Shown here one piece after another: positions 1-7,343 of a DNA stretch of 26,357 nucleotides. The DNA comes from Clostridia bacterium (lineage in GTDB: Bacteria; Bacillota; Clostridia; Christensenellales; Borkfalkiaceae). The notes beneath the pieces were generated by a model, which was given only the letters and a program-made list of their open reading frames with translations, did no database searches and was not told the origin of the DNA. The stretch is from positions 1-26,357 of the forward strand of contig CAAFVM010000058.1 of the NCBI GenBank assembly GCA_900766495.1, read 5' to 3'. Within the stretch, counting starts at the first letter, position 1; each line of letters starts with the position of its first letter. The translations under genes were made by a program, and so were the position numbers.

Positions 1-7
1 AGGTTTT

Positions 8-124
8 AGCCAAGGCAAACGACCGAAAACGTACTTGACCCGTACGTTGATGGGAGTTTAACGCAGGATAAAACAATTTATTCCCGTAAAAATTATTAGT
101 GATGAAGAATGGAATGCCTTGGCT
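8..124. other. foldable element upstream of deoB, closed by a 10-bp inverted repeat
   Basis: AGCCAAGGCA (8-17) and TGCCTTGGCT (115-124) are perfect inverted repeats. Inside them lies a 7-bp hairpin, AACGTAC (28-34) with GTACGTT (42-48), and a second helix, ATGGGAGT (50-57) with ATTCCCGT (80-87), which includes two G-U pairs. The RNA could therefore fold as a multi-branched structure ending 39 nt before the deoB start codon. It matches no riboswitch class I can recall. It could be a structured leader, the end of a small mobile element, or 3' flanking DNA of a gene before the window. The pairing is read directly from the sequence; the function is unknown. Confidence 0.4.
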
Positions 125-163
125 TAACAAACTCTTTTTATTATTGAACGGGAGTGGGAAAAT

Positions 164-1330
164 ATGGCAAAAAGAGCTTTTATTATAGTTCTTGACAGTT
201 TCGGCGTGGGCGAAGCGCCCGACGCTTATAAATGGCACGACGAGGGGAGCAATACGTTGGGTGCGATAAGAAACGCCCCCGAATTTTGTTGCCCGGAGCT
301 TAAAAAATTAGGCTTATTCAACATAGAGGGCGTGGGCGGCGGAATAAGTTCGCCCGCGGCGAGTTTCGCAAGGCTCGAAGAACGCTCGCAGGGGAAAGAT
401 ACGACCATAGGGCACTGGGAGATTGCCGGAATAGTTTCCGATAAGCCGCTGCCTGTTTTTCCCGACGGCTTCCCGCCCGAAATTATTGATGAATTCGAAA
501 AGAAAACCGGGCGCAAAACCATTTGCAACAAGCCTTATTCCGGAACCGAAGTTATTAAAGATTACGGCGAGGAAAGTATAGAAAGCGGCGCGCTTATAGT
601 TTATACTTCCGCCGACAGCGTTTTTCAGGTTGCTGCGCACGAAGATATAATTCCTGTGAAAAAACTTTACGAATATTGCGAAATCGCGCGGAAAATGTTG
701 GTGGGCAAATACGGCGTGGGCAGAGTTATAGCCCGCCCGTTTAACGGCGAATATCCGTTTACCCGCACGCCGCGCCGCCACGATTTTTCGCTTGAACCGC
801 CCGCCGAAACCATGCTCGATTGCATTAAAAACGCGGGACTTGACGTTTTGTCTGTAGGTAAAATAATAGACATATTCGCCGGGCGCGGAATAACCGGATT
901 CGTGCGCACCGTGAACAACGAAGACGGAATGGATAAAACCGTGGAGTTTGCCAAAAAAGATTTTAACGGTTTGTGTTTTACCAACCTTGTGGATTTCGAT
1001 ATGGTTTACGGGCACAGAAACGACGTGCACGGTTATGCCGCGGCGGCTACCGCGTTTGATAAACGACTTAAAGAATTCATACCGTTGCTTAAAGAAGACG
1101 ATATGGTTATTATAACTGCCGATCACGGATGCGACCCCGCAACGCCATCTACCGACCATTCGCGCGAGTATGTGCCTATGCTCGTTTTCGGTAAAAAAAT
1201 AAAAAAAGGAATAAATCTGAAAACCCGCAAAGGCTTTTGCGATATTTCTGCCACAGTGCTCGAATATTTAGGGGTGCCGCAGGGCGAAACCGAGGGAAAC
1301 AGCTTTTTATCCGACGTATATAACGGTTGA
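164..1330 (+). CDS. deoB: phosphopentomutase DeoB
   Basis: Interconverts (deoxy)ribose-1-phosphate and (deoxy)ribose-5-phosphate, linking nucleoside breakdown to the pentose phosphate pathway in the cytoplasm. The 388-residue product has the family's usual length and belongs to the alkaline phosphatase superfamily. Visible signatures are the N-terminal metal-binding DSFGVGEAPDA, the GKDTTIGHWE stretch that holds the phosphorylated threonine, FDMVYGHRND, and the C-terminal ADHGCDP and TDHSREYVP metal-ligand motifs, which fits a binuclear Mn enzyme. The start is ATG at 164 behind a purine-rich GGGAGTGGG ribosome binding site. It is followed on the same strand by cytidine deaminase, so both genes serve nucleoside salvage. 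The 178-nt gap contains a copy of the dispersed repeat rather than a clear terminator. Nothing in the protein looks damaged. Confidence 0.97.
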   Translation: MAKRAFIIVLDSFGVGEAPDAYKWHDEGSNTLGAIRNAPEFCCPELKKLGLFNIEGVGGGISSPAASFARLEERSQGKDTTIGHWEIAGIVSDKPLPVFPDGFPPEIIDEFEKKTGRKTICNKPYSGTEVIKDYGEESIESGALIVYTSADSVFQVAAHEDIIPVKKLYEYCEIARKMLVGKYGVGRVIARPFNGEYPFTRTPRRHDFSLEPPAETMLDCIKNAGLDVLSVGKIIDIFAGRGITGFVRTVNNEDGMDKTVEFAKKDFNGLCFTNLVDFDMVYGHRNDVHGYAAAATAFDKRLKEFIPLLKEDDMVIITADHGCDPATPSTDHSREYVPMLVFGKKIKKGINLKTRKGFCDISATVLEYLGVPQGETEGNSFLSDVYNG

Positions 1331-1361
1331 TTAAAAAACGCCGAAGCATATAAAACCTTGT

Positions 1362-1387
1362 TTAACGGGCTTATAGGCGGACTTTTT
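1362..1387 (+). repeat. dispersed intergenic repeat, copy 1
   Basis: TTAACGGGCTTATAG followed by GCGG and ACTTTTT, 31 nt after the deoB stop. It is nearly identical to the copies at 18751 and 20343. No left hairpin arm is visible here, so it is not a simple intrinsic terminator. Confidence 0.6.
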
Positions 1388-1508
1388 AAAGGAATTGTTT
1401 CTTGCGTTCCTTTTTCGCCGCGGGCGTTTTTAACGGTTGCGGTCGATAAGCGGGGCAATACCGTTTTCCGGTTTTTCACCGTTACGATAAGAAAGCAAGG
1501 GGGAGAAT

Positions 1509-1916
1509 ATGAACGACAAAGAATTAATGGAACTTGCCTGCAAAGCGCGCGAAAACGCCTATACGCCTTATTCGAATTTTAAAGTGGGCGCGGCACTTTT
1601 AACAAAAAGCGGAAAGGTTTATTGCGGGTGCAATATAGAAAACGCGACCTACACGCCCACGGTTTGCGCCGAGCGCACTGCTTTTTTCAAAGCCGTAAGC
1701 GAGGGCGAGCGCGAGTTTGAAAAAATAGCCGTTGCGGGCGGAACGGGTGAAAGCGAAAACGATTTTTGCGCTCCGTGCGGGGTGTGCCGTCAGGTTATGG
1801 CGGAATTCTGCGACGAAAATTTTATTCTTGTTTTAGGCGATAAAAAGTCGTTCAAAAAATATAAACTCGGCGAAATTCTGCCGTTTGCGTTTACAAAAAA
1901 AGAGCTTGAAAAATAA
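1509..1916 (+). CDS. cdd: cytidine deaminase
   Basis: Deaminates cytidine and deoxycytidine to uridine and deoxyuridine in pyrimidine salvage. The product is 135 residues, the size of homotetrameric bacterial Cdd. The zinc site is visible as the CAERTAF motif (ligand cysteine plus catalytic glutamate, the cysteine-type variant of HAE) and the downstream PCGVCRQ motif with two more cysteines. The substrate-binding GCNIENATYTPT segment precedes them. The start is the ATG at 1509 behind GGGGGAGA. Longer overlapping frames that start at 1358 are read in a different phase and are not real. The gene lies downstream of deoB, a common salvage pairing. A GC-rich hairpin with a T-run follows the stop. 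Confidence 0.96.
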   Translation: MNDKELMELACKARENAYTPYSNFKVGAALLTKSGKVYCGCNIENATYTPTVCAERTAFFKAVSEGEREFEKIAVAGGTGESENDFCAPCGVCRQVMAEFCDENFILVLGDKKSFKKYKLGEILPFAFTKKELEK

Positions 1917-1957
1917 AATCTTTTAAACAAAAATTTAATAAAACATATAAAAATTAT

Positions 1958-1999
1958 CGCGCCGAATTTATAACGAGTTTATAAGCGGCGCGTTTTTTT
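1958..1999 (+). terminator. intrinsic terminator after cdd
   Basis: CGCGCCG (1958-1964) pairs perfectly with CGGCGCG (1986-1992), with a 21-nt loop, followed by seven T. The loop and right arm (AACGAGTTTATAAGCGG, 1972-1988) resemble the dispersed intergenic repeat, so this terminator may be a divergent copy of it. Confidence 0.8.
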
Positions 2000-2052
2000 A
2001 TTTTAAAAAGTAAAAAATAATGGGCAATTAAGAAAAAACCGATTAAAAATCA

Positions 2053-2081
2053 TTGAAAAAAATCGAGATTAATGATATACT
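2053..2081 (+). promoter_or_regulatory. sigma-A type promoter for the SPFH gene
   Basis: TTGAAA (2053-2058), a 17-nt spacer, and TATACT (2076-2081). Transcription would start near 2088, giving a leader of about 148 nt before the SPFH start codon. Confidence 0.7.
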
Positions 2082-2090
2082 GTGTTTAAT

Positions 2091-2191
2091 AAAGGTCGGC
2101 GCGCGAGCGCATCGGGCGCGCGTGAGTATAATGAGTATAAGAAAAACCCGTAAAACGGTAAAAAATGCAAAAATTTACTGCAGCCGACTTT
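2091..2191 (+). promoter_or_regulatory. structured 5' leader of the SPFH gene
   Basis: AAAGGTCGGC (2091-2100) can pair with GCCGACTTT (2183-2191) with one bulged G, closing almost the whole leader. Inside lie a CGCGCG/CGCGCG hairpin (2100-2105 with 2117-2122), the tandem words GAGTATAATGAGTATAA, and a small CCGT/ACGG hairpin. The closing helix ends 28 nt before AAGGAG (2220-2225). The pairings are seen; a regulatory role is inferred. Confidence 0.4.
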
Positions 2192-2235
2192 AAAAAAACA
2201 AATCAGGCATAAGATAAATAAGGAGAAAAACAAAG

Positions 2236-3321
2236 ATGGCATTGTTCAGCAATCTGTTCCGTTTAAACATCGAATGGAGCGACGATACTCAAAACACGAT
2301 GGTATATAAATACCCGTTCAAGCAAGGCGGGCGCGAAGTAAACGACAAAAGCTCGCTTACCGTTCGCGAATCGCAAGTGGCTATTTTCGTGCATAAAGGG
2401 CAGATAGCCGAAGTTTTCGAACCCGGTCTTTACCAACTCAAATCGGAAATACTGCCGGTTCTTACCAAGCTTGCTTCCTGGAAATATAAATTCGAAACCC
2501 CCATCACGCTCGACGTGTATTTCGTGAACACCAAGCAGTTCACCAACATTAAATGGGGAACCCAGAACCCCTTTATGATGCGCGATCCCGAGTTCGGCGT
2601 TATAAGGGTGCGCGGGTTTGGTTCGTTCGCTTATAAAGTAGACGACGCGCCCACGTTCATGAAAGAACTTTTCGGAACCAATTCTTCGTTCAAAACCGAA
2701 GATATTCAGGAATACCTTAAAGGTATGGTCGTTTCCGGTCTTACCGACGCCATAGGCGAAAGCAAGATTTCCGCGCTCGACCTCGCCGGCAACACGCAGG
2801 AATTCCAGACAATTGTAAAAGCTAAAATCCAAGACGATTTCAAGAAAATCGGTCTTGCCATGACCAACCTCGTAATCGAGAACATGTCGGTTCCGTCCGA
2901 GGTGGAAAAAGCCCTCGACGAGCGTTCAAAACTCGGCATTTTGGGCGGCGCTACCGACACTATGATGAAAGTAGCCGCAGCCGAAGCCATGAAAGACGCG
3001 GCTAAAAACCCCGGAATGGGCGGCGCGTTTATGGGCGCGGGCGTAGGGCTCGGCGCAGGCGCGGGCATGGGCTCGATTTTTGCCGACGCTTTCCGCACGA
3101 GCGGTAATCAGAACGCCGCTCCCGCCGCGGCTCCCGCACAGGCCGCCGCAGCGACCGCAAGCACCGTTGTTTGCCCCGAATGCGGCAAAAATATTGCGGC
3201 GGGCGTAAAATTCTGCCCCGAATGCGGTGCGAAACTTCCCGCTAAAAAATTCTGCTCGCAGTGCGGCGCTGAAATAAAAGACGGCGCTAAATTCTGCTCG
3301 GAATGCGGAGCAAAACAGTAA
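2236..3321 (+). CDS. SPFH-domain protein with two C-terminal zinc ribbons (YdjI-like)
   Basis: 361 residues, related to the SPFH (stomatin/prohibitin/flotillin) proteins sometimes labelled virion core protein, such as B. subtilis YdjI. Residues about 20-240 form the SPFH region. About 245-290 is a Met/Ala/Gly-rich linker, followed by an Ala/Pro stretch. The C-terminus carries two double-CxxC zinc ribbons, beginning CPECGKNIAAG and CSQCGAEIKDG. There is no membrane segment, so it would need a partner or lipid contact to reach the membrane. The start is ATG 2236 with AAGGAG 10 nt upstream. In B. subtilis the homologue acts with YdjG and YdjH in a membrane complex linked to PspA and SppA. Here a candidate YdjG-like gene follows one small gene later. 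The family call is firm; the stress role is inferred by analogy. Confidence 0.85.
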   Translation: MALFSNLFRLNIEWSDDTQNTMVYKYPFKQGGREVNDKSSLTVRESQVAIFVHKGQIAEVFEPGLYQLKSEILPVLTKLASWKYKFETPITLDVYFVNTKQFTNIKWGTQNPFMMRDPEFGVIRVRGFGSFAYKVDDAPTFMKELFGTNSSFKTEDIQEYLKGMVVSGLTDAIGESKISALDLAGNTQEFQTIVKAKIQDDFKKIGLAMTNLVIENMSVPSEVEKALDERSKLGILGGATDTMMKVAAAEAMKDAAKNPGMGGAFMGAGVGLGAGAGMGSIFADAFRTSGNQNAAPAAAPAQAAAATASTVVCPECGKNIAAGVKFCPECGAKLPAKKFCSQCGAEIKDGAKFCSECGAKQ

Positions 3322-3464
3322 AAAATATTTTTTGCCGCGGTTTTCGGTTTGAAAATAAGCTCGGCGAAAAGCAAGGGCTTGATAGTTCGCTTATAAACGG
3401 AGCGAAAAAAGCCAAAAATATAATTTGCAAATAAAACTTTAAGTTTTAATACAGGAGTAATATT

Positions 3465-3662
3465 ATGGAAAAACAGGTAATAACCAAAGATACCCTTATT
3501 CAGGACGTAGTAAACCTTAACCCCGACTCGGTAGCTATTCTGCAAAACTACGGCATGCATTGCCTCGGTTGCGCGTTCGCTCATATGGAAACCGTAGAAC
3601 AGGCGGTATCCGCTCACGGTGCCGACCTCGACAGACTGCTCGAAGAGCTTAACAACTACTAA
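3465..3662 (+). CDS. DUF1858 domain protein
   Basis: A 65-residue cytoplasmic protein covering one whole DUF1858 domain: the opening VITKDTLIQDVVNLNPDSV, then NYGMHCLGCAFAHMETVEQA with a CxxC pair, then a C-terminal DLDRLLEELN helix. These small proteins often sit near redox or Fe-S enzymes, and the CxxC suggests a thiol or metal role, but no biochemical function is assigned. The start is ATG 3465 with AGGAG upstream. It lies 143 nt after the SPFH gene and ahead of a strong terminator, so it may share the SPFH promoter or have its own unrecognised one. Confidence 0.88.
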   Translation: MEKQVITKDTLIQDVVNLNPDSVAILQNYGMHCLGCAFAHMETVEQAVSAHGADLDRLLEELNNY

Positions 3663-3688
3663 AATTAAAAAACGCTTGTAAAAAGCGG

Positions 3689-3715
3689 CGGGTTTTAAAA
3701 AATAACTAAAACCCG
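3689..3715. repeat. perfect 9-bp inverted repeat downstream of the DUF1858 gene
   Basis: CGGGTTTTA (3689-3697) and TAAAACCCG (3707-3715), with a 9-nt loop. It is followed by A-rich rather than T-rich sequence on this strand, so it is not a plus-strand terminator by itself. It could protect a 3' end or act in the other direction. Confidence 0.6.
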
Positions 3716-3727
3716 AAAAAAATCGAA

Positions 3728-3764
3728 AGCAGGGAGGCGCGTTGAACGCGGCTTCCCGCTTTTT
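3728..3764 (+). terminator. intrinsic terminator after the DUF1858 gene
   Basis: A 14-position stem (3728-3741 with 3747-3760; AGCAGGGAGGCGCG against CGCGGCTTCCCGCT) with two mismatches and one G-U pair, a TTGAA loop, then TTTTT. It separates the SPFH-DUF1858 unit from the zinc-ribbon gene. Confidence 0.85.
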
Positions 3765-3894
3765 GAATTTTAAAAAAGCGGGAGATTGTTTTTTTCGGCT
3801 GTTTTCAGTCGATATGTAACCCCGCGGAAAAGGCGTTTTTTATGTTATGCGAAAAGACGTCTGCCCGTTACGGGCTTTTGGAGGTACTACTTTT

Positions 3895-5199
3895 ATGCAG
3901 ACCGAAAGCGGTAAAAATAACGTCGTCGATAACGATAATATAGGCGGCGCGAATAAAGATACCGCGTTTATAAAATGCGAAAATTGCGGCGGAAACATGG
4001 TTTTCGACCCGCAAATTCAGGCTTTAAGGTGCGAACATTGCGGCTCGGTAGACGATTTTAAAAAAGACAAACACGTTGAAGAGCACGATATAGAAAAGGG
4101 GTTTGACGAGGCGCAGAGCTGGAGCGGCGAAGCTACGCTGTTTAGGTGCGAAAACTGCGGTGCCGAGGTGATTATGCAAAGCGGAGAAGTCGCGGCGAAA
4201 TGCCCGTTCTGCGGTACTCCGCACATAGTGAAAACCGACGAAATGCCGGGCATAAAACCGCAGGCGTTATATCCGTTTTTGCTTACGAAAGAACAAGCTT
4301 CCGAAGCCGCCAAGAAATGGGCGCGCAAGTGCATATTTGCGCCGAGAAAGTTCAAGAAAACCCTTTCGCACGAAAATATGAACGGTATTTATCAGCCGTG
4401 CTTTACTTTCGACAGCAACACTTTTTCGAAATATGCGGGGCGCATAGGCGAAAGGCGTACCAGAACGGTAAAAACCTCGAACGGAACGCGCACCGAAACT
4501 TATATAGAATGGCGTAACGTTTCCGGCACCATATCGAAATTTTTCGACGACGTGTTTGTTTCGAGCGGCGATACCACTCAATCGGAACTTAATAAAATAA
4601 TGCCGTTCAAAACGGAAACTTTGTGCGTTTACGAGCATAAATTTTTGTCGGGCTATGTGGCTAACCACTATAAGCGCGATTTGAAAGATTGCTGGAAAGA
4701 CGCTAAAAATATGATGGATGCCGCTATCCGCCGCGCTATACTCAATCAATACGGTTGCACCGAGGTGGATTACCTCAACGTTTCCACTACGCACGAAGCG
4801 GTTACTTACAAATACGTATTGCTTCCCGTTTACAGAACGAATTTTACCTATCGCAAAAAGCAATATCCCGTAACCGTAAACGGCAACACGGGCAGGGTGA
4901 GCGGCAAAACTCCGCTGTCGCCTTTACGCGTGGCTATAGCGATTATATTAACGCTGGCGTTGTTTATAGGCTTGGGATGGTTGTGGTATAACGACGAGGA
5001 GTCGTCCGGCGATGCCGGATACGGTTCGGTTAACGGTGCGGAAATCTGCGCGTTGTCGGTAACGGATGACGCGGAAGAATATAATTGCGCGTTTAAAGAG
5101 GACTGCTGCAAATCGGGTGCCGAAAATGATGGCAGTCTTTCGGAAAAAGCGGTCGTTTGCGGCGATTATTATATAAACGTAAGCGGCGTTGCGGCGTAA
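3895..5199 (+). CDS. membrane-anchored double zinc-ribbon protein (YdjG-like)
   Basis: 434 residues from ATG 3895, chosen over the in-frame ATG at 3847 because GGAGG stands 10 nt before it. Zinc ribbon 1 uses Cys28/31/46/49 and ribbon 2 Cys85/88/103/106. Then comes a roughly 200-residue domain seen in TFIIB-type zinc-ribbon proteins often misannotated as PriA-like. One transmembrane helix lies at about 343-365, followed by an acidic 69-residue tail with five cysteines. Predicted topology is ribbons in the cytoplasm and tail outside. The layout resembles B. subtilis YdjG, partner of the SPFH protein YdjI. The nearby SPFH gene supports that pairing, although a terminator separates the two genes. 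The cysteines in the predicted external tail are unusual. The function is inferred. Confidence 0.75.
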   Translation: MQTESGKNNVVDNDNIGGANKDTAFIKCENCGGNMVFDPQIQALRCEHCGSVDDFKKDKHVEEHDIEKGFDEAQSWSGEATLFRCENCGAEVIMQSGEVAAKCPFCGTPHIVKTDEMPGIKPQALYPFLLTKEQASEAAKKWARKCIFAPRKFKKTLSHENMNGIYQPCFTFDSNTFSKYAGRIGERRTRTVKTSNGTRTETYIEWRNVSGTISKFFDDVFVSSGDTTQSELNKIMPFKTETLCVYEHKFLSGYVANHYKRDLKDCWKDAKNMMDAAIRRAILNQYGCTEVDYLNVSTTHEAVTYKYVLLPVYRTNFTYRKKQYPVTVNGNTGRVSGKTPLSPLRVAIAIILTLALFIGLGWLWYNDEESSGDAGYGSVNGAEICALSVTDDAEEYNCAFKEDCCKSGAENDGSLSEKAVVCGDYYINVSGVAA

Positions 5200-5277
5200 A
5201 TCGTTTAAAAAGCGGCAAAATTTTTTCGGAAGCGTGCGTTTTTAAACTCCGCTTGCCGATAAATTTGTTTCTAACGG

Positions 5278-5306
5278 TTGACAAGGCGAAAATTTTCGTC
5301 TACAAT
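5278..5306 (+). promoter_or_regulatory. consensus sigma-A promoter
   Basis: A perfect -35 TTGACA (5278-5283), a 17-nt spacer, and TACAAT (5301-5306). It drives the cyclophilin-like lipoprotein at 5417 through a leader of about 105 nt. The spacer contains the palindrome CGAAAATTTTCG (5286-5297), which could be an operator. Confidence 0.85.
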
Positions 5307-5416
5307 ATATAAATATAGCGGCGCTTTGCCGTTAACATCTATAAGAAAAGTTAAAAAACCGAAATTCGCGTGCGGCGGCTCGATTATAATCGCGGCGGGC
5401 GAACCTTGGAGGACTT

Positions 5417-6313
5417 ATGAAAAGAATATTAAACAAGCTTATAGCCGTGCTTTTAATAGCTACGCTCGCGGTAGGTCTTACCGCTTGTAAAGAAATTGAA
5501 AACGGCAGCGAAATTCATCGCGTAAAAATCACTCTTAATCTTTACGACGCGGACGGCAACTCGCAAACTTGCGACGTTTACGCCAAACTTTACGTAAACT
5601 ACGCTCCCGATACCGTGGCTCATATCGAAAAACTTATAAACGACGGCTATTACAACGGCGTTTGCATAAGCGGAACCGGTTCGGCTTACGCGCAGTTCGG
5701 CGACGCTACCTTGGCTGACGACGGCAAACTTTCGTTTAAAGACCAGGGCGCAACCGTAAAAGGCGAGTTTGAAAAGAACGGTCACGTGGGAAACCCGCTG
5801 TCCTGCACGTCGGGCGCGCTTGTTTTAAAACACGACGCCGAGGGCGCTAACCGTTACGACAGCGGCAAAGCTACCATAGCCGTAGCTTTTTCAAGTTCGT
5901 CTTTCGATAAAAGTTCATACTGCATTTTCGGTAAGCTCGTTGACGACGACGGCGATACCTCTGCCGACGAAGACAGCCTCGCTTACAAATCGAGCCTTGA
6001 AAAAATGCGTACGCTTATCGACCTTACCAAGGATGACGACGGCACCTATATTTATTACTGCGACGAATACACCGCGGAAGACGGCAAGACCTATTTCGGC
6101 GGCGAGTATTACACCTATGCCAAAAACGGCAACGACGACGACGCGGAATATCATTATTACAAAGGTTTCGGCAACAGCGCAATAAGCGACGCCAACGAAA
6201 TAAGCGGCGACGATCTTGACGAGTTTACTACGAAAAAGAACGCTAAAAACAGCGTTATTCGCGCTATTCCCGCAAAGAGCGTTGTTATTTCTAAAATAGT
6301 AATAGTTAAATAA
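5417..6313 (+). CDS. cyclophilin-like lipoprotein
   Basis: 298 residues. A lipoprotein signal peptide ends in the lipobox LTAC with Cys24, so the protein should be anchored on the outer face of the membrane. Residues about 35-205 follow the cyclophilin-type peptidyl-prolyl isomerase pattern: a KITLNLYDADG strand, APDTVAHIEKLINDGYYNG, AYAQFGD in place of the usual IQGGD, a G/S-rich GALVLKH stretch, and YCIFGKLVDD. The segment that normally reads FHR is VCIS, so the usual catalytic arginine is absent and activity is doubtful. The remaining residues are very Asp/Tyr-rich. ATG 5417 follows TTGGAGG. It is a single-gene transcript with a consensus promoter and its own terminator. A role in extracytoplasmic folding is plausible but unproven. 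Confidence 0.75.
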   Translation: MKRILNKLIAVLLIATLAVGLTACKEIENGSEIHRVKITLNLYDADGNSQTCDVYAKLYVNYAPDTVAHIEKLINDGYYNGVCISGTGSAYAQFGDATLADDGKLSFKDQGATVKGEFEKNGHVGNPLSCTSGALVLKHDAEGANRYDSGKATIAVAFSSSSFDKSSYCIFGKLVDDDGDTSADEDSLAYKSSLEKMRTLIDLTKDDDGTYIYYCDEYTAEDGKTYFGGEYYTYAKNGNDDDAEYHYYKGFGNSAISDANEISGDDLDEFTTKKNAKNSVIRAIPAKSVVISKIVIVK

Positions 6314-6323
6314 TTTTAAATTT

Positions 6324-6354
6324 AAAACCCCGTATGAGTTTTTGCGGGGTTTTT
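6324..6354 (+). terminator. intrinsic terminator after the cyclophilin-like lipoprotein
   Basis: AAAACCCCG (6324-6332) pairs with CGGGGTTTT (6345-6353), with a 12-nt loop and a T-rich 3' side. Confidence 0.9.
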
Positions 6355-6409
6355 ACATAGCGCGTTGCGTAATATAAAAAGTTATATCGCGGCGCGGGCG
6401 CAAAACAAT

Positions 6410-7339
6410 ATGGAAAAAATAATAACCGTGGTGGGAACCACTGCGTCGGGTAAAAGCGATTTAGGCATTTATCTCGCGCAAAAATTTAACGGCGAAATAG
6501 TTTCATGCGATTCGCGCCAGGTGTATAAGGGGCTTGACCTCGGCACCGGCAAGGTTACGCCCGAAGAACAAAAACTTGCCGTTCACCACCTTATAGACAT
6601 AATAGAGCCTAACGAAAAATTTTCGTCGGCGCAGTTTCAAAAACTTGCCTATAAGTCGATTAACGATATTTTGGCAAGAAATAAAACGCCGTTTCTGGTG
6701 GGCGGAACAGGGCTTTATTCCCGCGCGGTGGTCGAGGGTTTTCCGTTTGAAGAAGAAGAGTTTAACCCCGAAGTCCGTAGAGAGATAAACGCGCTTACCA
6801 AAGAGCAAATGCTTGCCGAACTTGCCGCCGCGGGTGAAATCGCCGACAACGGGCTTTCGCCCAGGCACCTTGCGCGCAGGGTTGAAAAACTGCGTTCGGG
6901 CAAAAACGCGGCTGCCGAAAACCAGCCGCTTTACGAATATATTCAGCTCGTATGCGTTTACCCGCGCGAAATATTGAACGCCAGAATAGAAGAACGGCTG
7001 GATAAGCGTTTAAACCTCGGAATGGTCGAAGAGATAAAATCGCTTAAAGAACGCGGCGCCACAAACGAGTTTTTAAACGGGTTGGGGCTTGAATACAGGC
7101 ACACTAACGCCTATTTGAACGGCGAAAAAAGCTATGAAGATTACCGCTCCGACCTTTGCCGCGACATAAAGCATTTTGCAAAACGGCAAAAAACATGGTT
7201 CAAAAAAGAAAAAAACGCGATTTGGCTTGATATGACGGGAAATTATTGCAGCCAAGCCGAAGAAATTTGTCAAATCTATTTAAACGGGGCTTCGGCAAAG
7301 CAAATAATTGAAAAATATTCAATCGATGGGGAGGAATAA
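6410..7339 (+). CDS. miaA: tRNA dimethylallyltransferase MiaA
   Basis: Transfers a dimethylallyl group to N6 of A37 in tRNAs that read codons beginning with U. 309 residues from ATG 6410. An in-frame TTG at 6365 would add 15 unlikely residues. Motifs are the P-loop GTTASGKSD (about 9-17), DSRQVYKGLDLGTGK, HHLIDI, VGGTGLYSRAVVEGF, and the C-terminal DIKHFAKRQKTWFKK. Where B. subtilis and E. coli MiaA have an IGYKE/IGYR motif, this protein reads LGLEYRHTNAYLNGE, a variant I associate from memory with a divergent MiaA branch. The next gene starts 4 nt after the stop, so the two are co-transcribed. Confidence 0.95.
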   Translation: MEKIITVVGTTASGKSDLGIYLAQKFNGEIVSCDSRQVYKGLDLGTGKVTPEEQKLAVHHLIDIIEPNEKFSSAQFQKLAYKSINDILARNKTPFLVGGTGLYSRAVVEGFPFEEEEFNPEVRREINALTKEQMLAELAAAGEIADNGLSPRHLARRVEKLRSGKNAAAENQPLYEYIQLVCVYPREILNARIEERLDKRLNLGMVEEIKSLKERGATNEFLNGLGLEYRHTNAYLNGEKSYEDYRSDLCRDIKHFAKRQKTWFKKEKNAIWLDMTGNYCSQAEEICQIYLNGASAKQIIEKYSIDGEE

Positions 7340-7343
7340 AACG

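Noticed and set aside
314..1159. A 281-codon minus-strand open frame
   Set aside because: It lies wholly inside deoB, whose protein carries all family motifs. The minus-strand translation is low in complexity and matches nothing recognisable.
3847..3894. N-terminal extension of the zinc-ribbon protein
   Set aside because: A GGAGG site lies between the two in-frame ATG codons at the right distance from the second (3895) and none before the first.
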